The notes below the pieces were generated by a model. That model worked only from the letters and a program-made list of their open reading frames with translations, made no database searches and had not been told where the DNA came from. The position numbers were made by a program, and so were the translations under genes. Below are positions 56,148 to 64,000 of a stretch of DNA of 64,000 nt, piece by piece; positions within the stretch are counted from its first letter, which is position 1; each line of letters starts with the position of its first letter. Location of the stretch: positions 62,001-126,000 of the forward strand of contig CAZTOW010000023.1 in NCBI GenBank assembly GCA_964615375.1. Direction: 5' to 3'. The stretch comes from CAZKWG01 sp964615375 (GTDB taxonomy: Bacteria > Myxococcota_A > UBA796 > CAZKWG01).

Positions 56148-56636
56148 TCAGGAGCGCGGCGCGCTGACCTGCGCCATCCAGGCCGAGAGGCGCTCCAGGC
56201 TCTCCGGCCGCCAAAGGGCCTTTCGGTCGTAGAACTCCGCGAAGGCCGGCGCGTCGGGGCCGAGCGTGACCCAGGGCTGCTTGGAGTCCACGAAGATGTG
56301 GACGTCCGGCGGCAGGCGGTCGGGCTGGTCCAGGGTGCCCACGCGCACGAAGCGCACGATGTCACCGCGCCCGCCGTAATTGCTCCAGAGCGCGATCCGG
56401 CAGGTGGGGCAGCGCGCGACGACCTGGCCCTTGCCGCTCTCCGTGGGGAGGGTGCTGAGCTCCGGCTCGCCCGAGAGCAGCTCGACGAAGCCGGTCTCGA
56501 TCATCGCGTTGAGCGCGAAGCTGGCGCCGCTCTCCCGCTGGCACCACCGGCAGTGGCAGCAGTGGACGATGAGGGGCTCGCGCTGGAGCCGGTAGCGGAC
56601 GTCGCGGCAGGTGCAGCCGCCCTCGAGGGACGTCAT
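56148..56636 (-). CDS. GFA/CENP-V-type zinc-binding protein
   Basis: This 162-residue protein is of the GFA family (glutathione-dependent formaldehyde-activating enzyme and relatives). The zinc ligands are complete: GGCTCRDVRY, HCCHCRWCQRESG and ARCPTCRIALW. The family fold of stacked short strands is evident. Family members bind S-hydroxymethylglutathione or other small thiols, but most have no proven activity. It stands alone between the FG-GAP and SOUL genes. Confidence 0.88.
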   Translation of the reverse strand: MTSLEGGCTCRDVRYRLQREPLIVHCCHCRWCQRESGASFALNAMIETGFVELLSGEPELSTLPTESGKGQVVARCPTCRIALWSNYGGRGDIVRFVRVGTLDQPDRLPPDVHIFVDSKQPWVTLGPDAPAFAEFYDRKALWRPESLERLSAWMAQVSAPRS

Positions 56637-56750
56637 GGGGGGAACCTCCGCGGGGGAGGGTAACCGGATCGGGTGGTCGAGCGCCCATCTTCCTGAGGGG
56701 GAGCGGCCTGAGGAGAGATCTCGGCATAGGCGCAGGCGCCTCGCGCGCCG

Positions 56751-57383
56751 CTACCGTATCGCCACGAGGATCTCGTTGCGGCGCAGGAAGGGCACCGTCC
56801 AGGGTGGGTTGTATTGCGCCACCACCGGCTCGCCTGCCGCCTCCAGGCCCAGGCTGCTCAGGGCGCTGGCCAGCTCGGCCTTGCGCTCGTTGACCGCGGC
56901 CTCTCCGGCCCAGCCGCGGAACCGCAGCGCGGCGACCCTGTGAGCGGGGACCTCGCGCAGGGTCACGCGCGGATCGAGCGGGCGCGGAAGGGTCTCCAGC
57001 GTGTACTCGGAGGGCATCACGAAGCTCACGAGCCAGCCCGCCTCCGTGGCCTCGGCGCCGACAGGCGCGGTCATGGCGATCTTCTCGCCGGTCTGCGACG
57101 TGGCCTCGGCGCCGACGGGCGCGGTCATGGCGATCTTCCGGCTGCCCGCGTTGCCGCCAAAGATGTAGTTGGCCAGGATGCGAAAGCCGTCGTTCAGGCT
57201 CTCTTTGTAGGGGCCGCGCACCACGGTCTCCGCGCGGATCAGGGGCGCGTACTCCCGCAGCTCCACGTCCTCCTGGCGCGAGAGCACGGTGTACGAGGGC
57301 TCTTTGACGCCGGCGGCTATCGCCGCGGGTACGCCGAACACGACAGCGCCGAGCAGGGCGAGCAGCGCGAGACGGGTGAGCAC
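56751..57383 (-). CDS. SOUL-family haem-binding protein
   Basis: This 210-residue protein starts at the GTG at 57383 with GGAGGT five bases upstream. The signal peptide or N-terminal anchor is LALLALLGAVVFGVPAAIAAG. The SOUL/HEBP domain shows EDVELREYAPLIRAETVV, FRILANYIFGGN and the paired RKIAMTAPV / EKIAMTAPV strands typical of the family, then FVMPSEYTLETLP and FRGWAGEA. Such proteins bind haem or porphyrin. A 21-bp palindrome lies 37 bases upstream of the start and likely controls the gene. Confidence 0.88.
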   Translation of the reverse strand: MLTRLALLALLGAVVFGVPAAIAAGVKEPSYTVLSRQEDVELREYAPLIRAETVVRGPYKESLNDGFRILANYIFGGNAGSRKIAMTAPVGAEATSQTGEKIAMTAPVGAEATEAGWLVSFVMPSEYTLETLPRPLDPRVTLREVPAHRVAALRFRGWAGEAAVNERKAELASALSSLGLEAAGEPVVAQYNPPWTVPFLRRNEILVAIR

Positions 57384-57419
57384 GGGGTACCTCCGGGTGT
57401 GGGTGGTGGTTGTGCAAAG

Positions 57420-57440
57420 TATGTACACACCATGTTCATA
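57420..57440. promoter_or_regulatory. 21-bp palindromic operator upstream of the SOUL gene
   Basis: The dyad TATGtACAcaccaTGTtCATA has eight matched positions per arm apart from one, centred at 57430, within promoter distance of the SOUL start. Each arm fits nTnnACAn, the half-site reported for the B12-dependent photoreceptor CarH, though CarH sites are usually direct repeats. A MerR-type or TetR-type regulator is possible. Confidence 0.5.
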
Positions 57441-57739
57441 GGCGTCAAGGGTCGGGTGCTCGCGCGCTCGGAGGGGGGCGTCCTGCATGCTCGCTTCGGG
57501 GGCTCGCCGGGAGGTCCGCTTGCTTGATATTTCAGCCAGGTTCCTGAATTTTTGTGGAGGAATTACCGCGGAGGGCGCCGAGAGCGCGGAGCCATCCTGT
57601 TCGGAGCGCGCGCTGGGGGCCGCGGCGATCCTGCGGCCATGGGGGGCGGGTCCTGGGGCGCGCATGCGCGACGACGCGCGCGCATCGCCGGGTCACTGAA
57701 AAATCAGCGTTGTATCGTCTCGTGGGCGGCTTCGGAGGC
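57441..57739. other. Non-coding region upstream of the sigma-54 promoter
   Basis: No gene is supported in these 299 bases. At 57565-57591 lies a GC-rich repeat remnant (ACCGCGGAGGGCGCCGAGAG...), similar in rhythm to the right arm of the inverted repeat at 1328-1350. A dyad ATGCGCG (57664-57670) / CGCGCAT (57679-57685) sits about 90 bases before the predicted transcription start, where an enhancer-binding protein of sigma-54 would bind. CTGA-AAAA-TCAG follows at 57696-57707. Confidence 0.5.
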
Positions 57740-57755
57740 TGGCACGGGGCTTGCA
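57740..57755 (+). promoter_or_regulatory. Consensus sigma-54 (-24/-12) promoter
   Basis: TGGCACG-GGGC-TTGCA matches the RpoN consensus at every conserved base, with GG and GC exactly ten bases apart. The transcription start should fall near 57766, leaving about 33 bases of leader before the ATG at 57799. Confidence 0.8.
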
Positions 57756-57798
57756 GTATGGTCTGGCGTCCTCACGACAAACCCGAAAGGAGCCTCCC

Positions 57799-57900
57799 AT
57801 GAACACCAAGAAGAACGCTCTCAACATCTCGCGTGTCATCGTCCGCACCAACGTCACCGCCGGCCGCCCGCCCGCCGCCTCCTATCCTGGCGTCTGCTGA
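57799..57900 (+). CDS. 33-residue peptide under a sigma-54 promoter
   Basis: A complete short gene: AAAGGAG seven bases before ATG, 33 codons, TGA at 57898-57900. The product begins MNTKKNALNISRVIVRTNV and continues TAGRPPAASYPGVC. It is basic at the N-terminus, has one amphipathic stretch, then a Gly/Pro/Ser-rich end with a terminal Cys. This is too short for standard gene calling. A leader-plus-core layout as in ribosomally made modified peptides is possible, but no modifying enzyme or transporter gene is adjacent. Alternatives are a signalling peptide or a small regulatory protein. A hairpin follows at 57932. Confidence 0.65.
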   Translation: MNTKKNALNISRVIVRTNVTAGRPPAASYPGVC

Positions 57901-57931
57901 TCTGTGGCTCGCCGGAGATGCCGCGCCCTCG

Positions 57932-57954
57932 GGGGTAACGGCCGTCGCTACCCC
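57932..57954. terminator. Hairpin between the peptide gene and the methyltransferase gene
   Basis: GGGGTA (57932-57937) pairs with TACCCC (57949-57954); the loop holds the palindrome ACGGCCGT. It can end both convergent transcripts. There is no T-run. Confidence 0.45.
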
Positions 57955-57956
57955 AG

Positions 57957-59444
57957 TCAGCCATTCAGCAGGATCCCTGTGACGATGGCGTCGAGCGCGT
58001 CCTGGCGGCCCAGCAGGCCCTCCCGCTCCGCCAGGACCGCCTCACCCAGGCGCTCCAGGCGGTCGCGGGCAGGCAGCGGCAGCGCGCGGATCTCGGTGGC
58101 GCTGACCTGCGTGTTGCCGCTCTGGATACGAAAGTAGTCGTCGATGAGGGAGCTGGCGAGCAGCGCGCCAAGGCCCCAGGCCAGCCGGCGATCCAGCTCA
58201 CCGCCAGGCTGGTGGATGAAGTTCAGGTGGTTCTCCAGCCCGAGTTGTTCGCCGGGCAGTCGGCCTCGGTCGAGCACGGCAACGGTGAGGCGCCGGGCCT
58301 CTTCCTTGGCCGAGAAACGGCGCATCAGCACGTAGGTACGGTTCGGGACGAGGAGCTTTTCCCCAGCGTCCAGGCGGATGTGCTCGGCCTTGCGGAACGT
58401 CTCGCCGATGGGCCAGCCCACCTCACCAGCGCGGACATGCTGCATCCAGAGCAGCGGCACGTTCGCCGCGCTCGCCGCCCGCTCCAGCGCGTCCGTGCGG
58501 AAGGGCACCACCGGCCCGGTCGAGATCTCCAGGCCCAGCGTGGCCAGGCGCTCGCGCCAGGCCTGCACCGTGCGCATGGTCGCGGCGTCCTCGGCTCCTG
58601 TCGGGAGATAGAGGACGCCGGACGGTTCGCCAGGGAGGAAGACGAGCTCGCGCGGCACCACGAAGCTGCGCGCCTGGTCCAGGTCGCTCACCCCGGCGGA
58701 GCTGCTGATCTCGAGGGTCTCGACCGGATCTCCACCCTTCCGGTAGGCGACGATGATGTTCTCCTGGAGCACCTCGTCGTCGCTGAACGCGTCGCGCCGC
58801 GAGTCGAAGAGGTGGACCGACTCCAGGACCATGCTCGCGTGGAAGCGCCGGCGGAAACGCTGGTAGTAGCGGCCAGACGCGAAGCTGCGCGGGACGATGA
58901 ACAGGAGCTGCCCGCCAGGGCGCAGCAGGTCGGCCGAGACCTCCATGAAGCGCGCATAGGCGTTCGGGGCGTCCCCACCGCGGACCTCTCCAGGCGACAT
59001 CTTGAAATAGGGCGGATTGGCGATCACCACATCCACCGCCGGCAACGGCGGCAGGCCCTCGCGCGGCTGGTGCAGGCTCAGGAAGTCCTCACCGCGGACC
59101 TCGGGTCGGAATTCCACCCCGAGTTGTCGTTGCGCCAGCGCCAGCGAGCGCAGGAGCAGGCCCCGCGTCTCCGGCTCGGCCTCCACGGCGATCAGCCGCA
59201 CCGACGAGGCCCCCGCGGCGAGCGCGTGGCGCGCGACGGCGACGCCCAGGATGCCCGTCCCGGCGCCCGGGTCCAGGACCGTCAGCGGTCGGCCCGGCGT
59301 GATACGCGCCTTCGAGGCCATGTAGGAGGCGATCTCGGAGGGCGTGAAGTACTGGCCCCAGGAGGACCTGTGGTCGTCCGAGGTCGCGCTGCGGCGCGCG
59401 TTGGAGAGGGCGGTGATGGCGGGGAGGAGGTCGGGCTGCATCAC
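57957..59444 (-). CDS. Eco57I-like N6-adenine DNA methyltransferase
   Basis: This 495-residue protein has the opening WGQYFTPSEIASYMASKA, typical of gamma-class adenine methyltransferases. Motif I is VLDPGAGTGILGVAVA, motif IV is VVIANPPYFK (NPPY), and a C-terminal target-recognition-like region extends from about 290 to 495. Related enzymes belong to Eco57I-type and BsuBI/PstI-linked restriction-modification systems. No endonuclease domain is in this protein and no restriction gene flanks it, so it is either solitary or a remnant. It lies 13 bases after metH on the same strand. Confidence 0.85.
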   Translation of the reverse strand: MMQPDLLPAITALSNARRSATSDDHRSSWGQYFTPSEIASYMASKARITPGRPLTVLDPGAGTGILGVAVARHALAAGASSVRLIAVEAEPETRGLLLRSLALAQRQLGVEFRPEVRGEDFLSLHQPREGLPPLPAVDVVIANPPYFKMSPGEVRGGDAPNAYARFMEVSADLLRPGGQLLFIVPRSFASGRYYQRFRRRFHASMVLESVHLFDSRRDAFSDDEVLQENIIVAYRKGGDPVETLEISSSAGVSDLDQARSFVVPRELVFLPGEPSGVLYLPTGAEDAATMRTVQAWRERLATLGLEISTGPVVPFRTDALERAASAANVPLLWMQHVRAGEVGWPIGETFRKAEHIRLDAGEKLLVPNRTYVLMRRFSAKEEARRLTVAVLDRGRLPGEQLGLENHLNFIHQPGGELDRRLAWGLGALLASSLIDDYFRIQSGNTQVSATEIRALPLPARDRLERLGEAVLAEREGLLGRQDALDAIVTGILLNG

Positions 59445-59457
59445 TGCCGGGAGCCCT

Positions 59458-62400
59458 TCAGACCCGGAAATACCGCGCCCTCGGGTGGTGCACGACCAGC
59501 GCCGCCGTGGACTGCTCCGGGTGGAGCTGGTCGTCGGCGTCCATCACGACGCCCACGCTCTGCTCGGCGCCCAGGAGGCGCAGCAGGTGGCGCTGGTCGT
59601 CCATGGTGGGACAGGCCGGGTAGCCGTAGGCGTAGCGACAGCCGCGGTAGCGCGCCCGGAAGAGGTCGCTCAGGTCCCGCGGGTCGTCGCCGATGATGCC
59701 GAGCTCGGCGCGCATCTGGCGGTGGACGTACTCGGCGAGGGCCTCGGCCATCTCCACGCCCAGCCCGTGCAGGTAGAGGTAGTTGCGGTAGTCGTTGGCC
59801 TCGAACCAGCTCCGCGCGACGTCGCTGGCCTTCTGACCGACGGTCACCACCATGAGCCCCAGCACGTCGCCGTCGGGGTGGAAGAGGTCGGAGATGCAGC
59901 GGCCGGGGAAGGGGGAGCCCTCGGGCACGCGCTGGCGCGGGAAGCTGAGCCGGGTGCCGTCCTCCAGGACCACGGCGTCGCCCTCGGGCTTGCAGCGGAA
60001 CCAGCCGTAGGCGGCCTTGGGCGCCAGGATCTGCTCGTCCTCGACGCGGCGGACGAGGTCCACCAGGATGGGGCGGACCACGGTGCGCAGCTGCTCCTGG
60101 TGCTCTTCGGCGCTCATGCCCTTCTTCAAAAAGCCCCACTGGAACTTGAAGAGCACGTCCTCGTTCAGGAAGGGCACCAGGGCGCGGACGGGGACGGCCT
60201 CGAGGGCGCGGGCGCCCCAGAAGGGCGGCTCGGGCGGGGTGACGAGCTCGATGGGCCGCGGGTCCAGCTCGTGGTCGGGCAGGGGGCGGAGCGCGCGCTC
60301 GGGCAGGACGGGGGCGCTCTCCACGCGCTGGGCGGTCTCCAGCGCCTGCTGCCAGACCGAAGGCTGGCCGCTGGCGCGGGCCTGGGCCAGCTCGTCCATG
60401 AAGGCGAGCCCGGCGAAGGCGTCGCGGCCGTAGGCCACCCGCTGGCCGTAGGTGTGGGTGCAGTCCTCCTCGACGAAGGCCCGGGTGAGCGCGGCGCCGC
60501 CCAGCACCACCGGGACATGGACGCCCTGGCGGCGCATCTCCTCCAGGTTCTCCCGCATGATGACGGTGCTCTTGACCAGCAGCCCGCTCATGCCGATGGC
60601 GTCGGCCCCGTGCTCGCGCCAGGCGCGCAGGATGTTGTCGATGGGCTGCTTGATGCCGAGGTTCACCACCTCGTAGCCGTTGTTGGACAGGATGATGTCG
60701 ACCAGGTTCTTGCCGATGTCGTGGACGTCGCCGCGCACGGTGGCGAGGATCATCCGGCCGCGCGACTGCCCCTCCACCTTCTCCAGATAGGGCTCCAGGA
60801 AGCCCACGGCCGCCTTCATGGTCTCCGCGGACTGCAGCACGAAGGGGAGCTGCATCTGGCCGGAGCCGAAGAGCTCGCCCACGACCTTCATGCCCTCCAA
60901 CAACACCTGGTTGATGAGGTCCAGCGGCCTCCAGGTCTGGAGCGCCTCCTGAAGATCGGCCTCCAGCCCGTCGCGCTCGCCGTCCACCACGCGGTTCTTG
61001 AGCCGCTCCTCCACGGGCAGGTCCGTCTGCTTGACGCGGGTGGTGGTGGTGGCGTCGGTGAACAGGCCGATGAAGCGCTGCAGCGGGTCGTAGCCCTCGC
61101 GGCGGCGGTCGAAGATGAGGTCCTCGGCCACCTGGCGCTGCTCGTCGGGGACCTTGTGCAGGGGGACGATGGTGCTGCTGTGGACGATGGCGGCCGTCAG
61201 CCCGCGCTGGCGGGCGTGGTAGAGGTAGACCGAGTTCAGGACGTGGCGTGCGGCGGGCTTGAGCCCGAAGCTCACGTTGGAGAGCCCCAGCAGGATGCCG
61301 CAGCGCGGGAAGGCGGCGGCGATGCGCTCGATGCCGTCCAGCGTCCAGAGCCCGAGCTTGCGGTCGTCCTCGTTGCCCGTGCAGATCGTGAAGGTGAGCG
61401 GATCGAAGAGGATGTCCGCCGGGTCGAGCCCGTGGCGGTTCACGGCGATGTCGTAGAGGCGGCTGGCGATCTCGAGCTTGCGCTCCGGCGTGCGCGCCAT
61501 GCCCTCCTCGTCGATGGTCAGCGCGATGACGCCCGCCCCGTAGCGCTTGGCCATCGGGCAGAGCACGTCGCACTTGTGCTCGCCGTCCTCCAGGTTGATC
61601 GAGTTGATCAACGACTTGCCGCCGATGAGCTTCAGCGCGGCCTCCAGCACCGGGATCTCGGTGCTGTCGATGACCAGCGGCGCGGACACGCTCCCGCGGA
61701 AGCGCGTCACGACCTCCCTCATGTCCCGCACCTCGTCGCGCCCGACGAAGGCGGTGCAGACGTCCACGGCGTGGCTGCCCTGGCGCACCTGCTGGCGGCC
61801 CATGGCCACGGCGCCGTCCCAGTCCTCGGCGTCCAGGAGCTGCTTGAACTTCTTGCTGCCGTTGGCGTTGGTGCGCTCGCCGATGGCCAGGATGTCCGCG
61901 TCCTGCTTGTAGGGGACGGTGCCGTAGAGGCTGGTCAGCGCGGGCGTGAACTCCGGGTTGCGGCGCTTCGGGGCGCGGCCGGAGAGGCGCTTCGCCACCT
62001 CGGCGATGTGGGCCGGGGTCGTGCCGCAGCAGCCGCCGATGACGTTCACGCCGTCCTCGCGGGTGAAGCGGTCATGCCACTCGGCCAGCTCCAGCGGGCT
62101 GAGCGGGTAGTGCGGGCGCCCGCTGACGAGCTGGGGCAGCCCCGCGTTGGGCAGCACGGAGACGCGCTTGCGGCTGTGGCGGCCGAGCCAGGCGACGTGC
62201 CCCGCCATCTCCTGCGGGCCGGTCGCGCAGTTGAGCCCGATGACGTCCACGAAATCGAATCCATCTAGTATCGTCGCGGCGGCGGCGATGTCGGTGCCGA
62301 CCAGCATGGTGCCGGTGGTCTCCATCGTGACCTGGGCGATGACCGGCACGCGCACACCCTTGCGGTCCAGCACCACCTTGATCGCGGCCAGCGCCACCTT

Positions 62401-62895
62401 GGTCTGCAGGATGTCCTGGCAGGTCTCCACCAGCAGCACGTCCACGCCGCCGTCCACCAGGCCCTCGACCTGGGGGATGTAGGCCTCCTCCAGGGCGTCC
62501 CAGCCGATGTGGCCGAGGCTGGGCAGGCGCGTGCCCGGCCCGATGCTCCCCGCCACGAAGCGCGGCCGGCTCTCCGTGCTCCAGGCCAGCGCCGCCTCCC
62601 GCGCGATCTCGGCGGCGCGCCGGTTGTTCTCGTAGGTCTGGTCGTCCAGCCCGAACTCGGCCAGCACCACCCTCGAGCCGCCGAAGGTGTTGGTCTCCAC
62701 CACGTCCGCGCCGGCGCGGAAGTAGTTCTCGTGGATGGAGCGCACCACGTCCGGGCGCGTGAAGTTGAGGATCTCCGAGCAGTTCTCCAGCCCGTTGTAG
62801 TCGGACAGCGGGAGATTGGCGGCATGGAGCTGCGTGCCCATGGCGCCGTCGAAGATCAGGATCCGGTCGTCGAGCGCGTCGAGGAAGTGCGACAT
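59458..62895 (-). CDS. metH: Cobalamin-dependent methionine synthase MetH
   Basis: This 1,145-residue full-length MetH transfers methyl from 5-methyl-THF through methylcobalamin to homocysteine. The homocysteine domain (1-320) has ILIFDGAMGTQLHAA and zinc ligands in VIGLNCATG and IGGCCGTTP (near 287). The pterin domain (340-610) has AIGERTNANGSKKF. The cap and cobalamin domains carry DVHDIGKN (near 723), whose His is the lower cobalt ligand. The activation domain (about 870-1145) includes RYRGCRYAYGYPACP, so reductive reactivation with SAM is expected. Only 65 bases precede it to the next gene, and no B12 riboswitch is visible there. Confidence 0.96.
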   Translation of the reverse strand: MSHFLDALDDRILIFDGAMGTQLHAANLPLSDYNGLENCSEILNFTRPDVVRSIHENYFRAGADVVETNTFGGSRVVLAEFGLDDQTYENNRRAAEIAREAALAWSTESRPRFVAGSIGPGTRLPSLGHIGWDALEEAYIPQVEGLVDGGVDVLLVETCQDILQTKVALAAIKVVLDRKGVRVPVIAQVTMETTGTMLVGTDIAAAATILDGFDFVDVIGLNCATGPQEMAGHVAWLGRHSRKRVSVLPNAGLPQLVSGRPHYPLSPLELAEWHDRFTREDGVNVIGGCCGTTPAHIAEVAKRLSGRAPKRRNPEFTPALTSLYGTVPYKQDADILAIGERTNANGSKKFKQLLDAEDWDGAVAMGRQQVRQGSHAVDVCTAFVGRDEVRDMREVVTRFRGSVSAPLVIDSTEIPVLEAALKLIGGKSLINSINLEDGEHKCDVLCPMAKRYGAGVIALTIDEEGMARTPERKLEIASRLYDIAVNRHGLDPADILFDPLTFTICTGNEDDRKLGLWTLDGIERIAAAFPRCGILLGLSNVSFGLKPAARHVLNSVYLYHARQRGLTAAIVHSSTIVPLHKVPDEQRQVAEDLIFDRRREGYDPLQRFIGLFTDATTTTRVKQTDLPVEERLKNRVVDGERDGLEADLQEALQTWRPLDLINQVLLEGMKVVGELFGSGQMQLPFVLQSAETMKAAVGFLEPYLEKVEGQSRGRMILATVRGDVHDIGKNLVDIILSNNGYEVVNLGIKQPIDNILRAWREHGADAIGMSGLLVKSTVIMRENLEEMRRQGVHVPVVLGGAALTRAFVEEDCTHTYGQRVAYGRDAFAGLAFMDELAQARASGQPSVWQQALETAQRVESAPVLPERALRPLPDHELDPRPIELVTPPEPPFWGARALEAVPVRALVPFLNEDVLFKFQWGFLKKGMSAEEHQEQLRTVVRPILVDLVRRVEDEQILAPKAAYGWFRCKPEGDAVVLEDGTRLSFPRQRVPEGSPFPGRCISDLFHPDGDVLGLMVVTVGQKASDVARSWFEANDYRNYLYLHGLGVEMAEALAEYVHRQMRAELGIIGDDPRDLSDLFRARYRGCRYAYGYPACPTMDDQRHLLRLLGAEQSVGVVMDADDQLHPEQSTAALVVHHPRARYFRV

Positions 62896-62960
62896 GCCGG
62901 GGCATCTAACCCCCGGGCGTGCCTCCTGCTGTCAGCTTAGGTCTCGACGCGGCCCTGAGC

Positions 62961-64000
62961 TCACAACCCAAGCTCGTCGAAGAAGAAGACCGCGCCCGAG
63001 CTGGCCCCGCCGCGGTTGTCGTTGTCCGCGCTGATCATCAGGTCGTCGTTGCCGCTCCCGTCCGTGTCGCCGGAGAAGGCCGCTCGCGAGCCCAGGTTCC
63101 CGTCCACGCTGTCCCCGTAGATCGTGGCGTAGGCGTCGGAGACCGTGAGCGTCCCCGCCGTCCAGGGCCCCAGGAAGAGGTAGGCCGCCCCGCCGTCGTC
63201 CGCGGCGTCGTCCGCCGCCGTCGCCGTCAGCAGCAGGTCCAGCGCCCCGTCCCCGTCGTTGTCCCCGCCGCCCGCCACCGCCGTCCCCAGCGCGTCCAGC
63301 GCCGTCTCGCCCAGCAGGGCGATCTCCGCCTCCGCCAGCGAAGTGTAGGTGACCGGCCCGAAGAGCAGGTAGGCCTTGCCTGCGTCACCCCCTGCAGCGT
63401 CGCTGCCCGGCGCGCCCACGGCGAGGTCGCCGTAGCCGTCGTCGTTGAGGTCCCCCGCGCTGGAGACGGAGGTGCCCGCGTGATCCTCGGCCGCCTCGCC
63501 CGCCACCGTGAGCGCGGCGTCGCTGACCACGGTCTCCCCGCTGGCCGGGTCGCTCACCAGGTAGACGCAGCCCGCGTCCGCGCCCGCCGTGTCGTCGTCG
63601 CGCTCCTTGTTGCCCGCGGCGAGCTCGGCGAGCCCGTCGCCGTCCATGTCGCCCACGCTGGCCAGGTCCGCCCCGAGCGCGTCGGAGGCCGCCTCTCCGT
63701 AGAGCAGGACGTCGGCCAGGCCCACGTTGAAGTCCGTGCTGGTCGTGTCGAAAGGCCCGAACACGATGTAGACCCCGCCCGCGCCGTCCCCGCCCGTGTC
63801 CAGACCGTTCGTGCCCAGCGCCACGTCCAGCGCGCCGTCCCCGTCCATGTCCAGATCGCCCAGCACGCCCGTGCCGATGCGGTCGAACTGGTTCTCGCCC
63901 ACCATGCGGAAGTCGTAGTCGGTGGCGAGGTCCAGCGAGCCCGTCAGCGGCCCGAAGAGCCCGTAGACCGCCCCGCGGTTCTTCGGCCGCGCCAGCGGGT
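62961..64000 (-). CDS. FG-GAP repeat surface protein (partial, 5' end outside window)
   Basis: The frame is open from the right edge of the window to the stop at 62961, giving at least 346 residues of the C-terminal part. The ATG at 63903-63905 is internal, because the coding pattern continues upstream (RGAVYGLFGPLTGSLDL, then YDFRMVGENQFDRIG). Repeated FG-GAP blades are clear: DLDMDGDGALDVALG, DMDGDGLAELAAGNK, DLNDDGYGDLAVGAP, DNDGDGALDLLLTA, each followed by VYIVFGP or AYLLFGP. It is probably an integrin-like calcium-binding propeller outside the cell, of the same type as the gene at 54502. Confidence 0.83.
   Translation of the reverse strand, partial: PLARPKNRGAVYGLFGPLTGSLDLATDYDFRMVGENQFDRIGTGVLGDLDMDGDGALDVALGTNGLDTGGDGAGGVYIVFGPFDTTSTDFNVGLADVLLYGEAASDALGADLASVGDMDGDGLAELAAGNKERDDDTAGADAGCVYLVSDPASGETVVSDAALTVAGEAAEDHAGTSVSSAGDLNDDGYGDLAVGAPGSDAAGGDAGKAYLLFGPVTYTSLAEAEIALLGETALDALGTAVAGGGDNDGDGALDLLLTATAADDAADDGGAAYLFLGPWTAGTLTVSDAYATIYGDSVDGNLGSRAAFSGDTDGSGNDDLMISADNDNRGGASSGAVFFFDELGL

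Noticed and set aside
56950..57150. Internal duplication (IAMTAPVGAEAT twice) in the SOUL protein as a recent tandem repeat
   Set aside because: Paired IAMTAPV strands are a normal feature of the SOUL family, so the repeat is probably ancestral, although the DNA of the two copies is quite similar.
59344..62268. Very long open frame on the plus strand opposite metH, and similar long frames opposite the P450 (2997-4994), the glucoamylase (4714-7320), the STAND sensor (19673-22975) and the tolC/phosphoesterase genes (15606-18527)
   Set aside because: They are antisense shadows caused by extreme GC3. Their products are low-complexity (Arg, Ala, Gly, His, Gln), without domains, and the opposite strand encodes recognisable proteins.
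62896..62960. Possible B12 or SAM riboswitch before metH
   Set aside because: Only 65 bases separate metH from the next gene, and no conserved riboswitch box is seen.

Overview
The window is a gene-dense, very GC-rich bacterial chromosome segment that looks like Myxococcota or a close deltaproteobacterial relative. Pointers are a C-terminal MYXO-CTERM-like sorting tail (Cys pair, hydrophobic stretch, Arg cluster) on a secreted glucoamylase-like protein, several surface lipoproteins with DxDxDG/'DCDD' (MopE-type) or FG-GAP repeats, a chromosome-borne sigma-54 promoter of textbook form, and many SPII lipoproteins. Both window ends cut through surface-protein genes. No rRNA, tRNA, CRISPR array or prophage was found.

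Layout. 1-11269: a partial MopE-like lipoprotein, a 3-methyladenine glycosylase, a dienelactone hydrolase, a P450/START-like pair, a MYXO-CTERM glucoamylase-like protein, an SDR-ferredoxin-metallophosphoesterase run, a THUMP methyltransferase and a Uma2 nuclease. 11316-15293: a 3,978-bp IS4-type transposon with cargo, bounded by 14-bp terminal inverted repeats and an 8-bp target duplication. It inserted exactly into the stop codon of a tolC-like gene. 16734-24664: two translationally coupled genes. One encodes a calcineurin-like phosphoesterase fused to a degenerate ATPase; the other a 1,957-residue protein with a signal peptide, a long propeller-repeat ectodomain, one membrane span and a STAND/AAA ATPase. 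This is the strongest candidate for an undescribed sensing system. 24664-27063: a tandemly amplified family of small lipoproteins, one copy truncated. 27112-31025: secreted and lipoprotein genes, including a ferritin-like lipoprotein.

31026-48847 is a mostly minus-strand housekeeping block. It holds a fused homocysteine methyltransferase/methylenetetrahydrofolate reductase, a hybrid histidine kinase, an Mrp ATPase, MoaA, and two outer-membrane proteins (one apparently starting at CTG). After two plus-strand genes come outer-membrane, lipoprotein hydrolase, GNAT and membrane genes downstream of an EF-G gene. 48949-57383 carries cell-surface proteins (YD-repeat/DUF481-like, MopE-like, leucine-rich repeat, FG-GAP), a GFA-type zinc protein and a SOUL haem-binding protein behind a palindromic operator-like site. 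57384-57956 contains a consensus -24/-12 promoter driving a 33-codon peptide. The window ends with an apparently solitary Eco57I-like DNA methyltransferase, full-length cobalamin-dependent methionine synthase (metH) and a partial FG-GAP protein.

Overlapping start/stop codons (ATGA, GTGA, TGATG, CTGA) recur and mark several coupled gene pairs. All functions are read from sequence motifs; no database search was possible.
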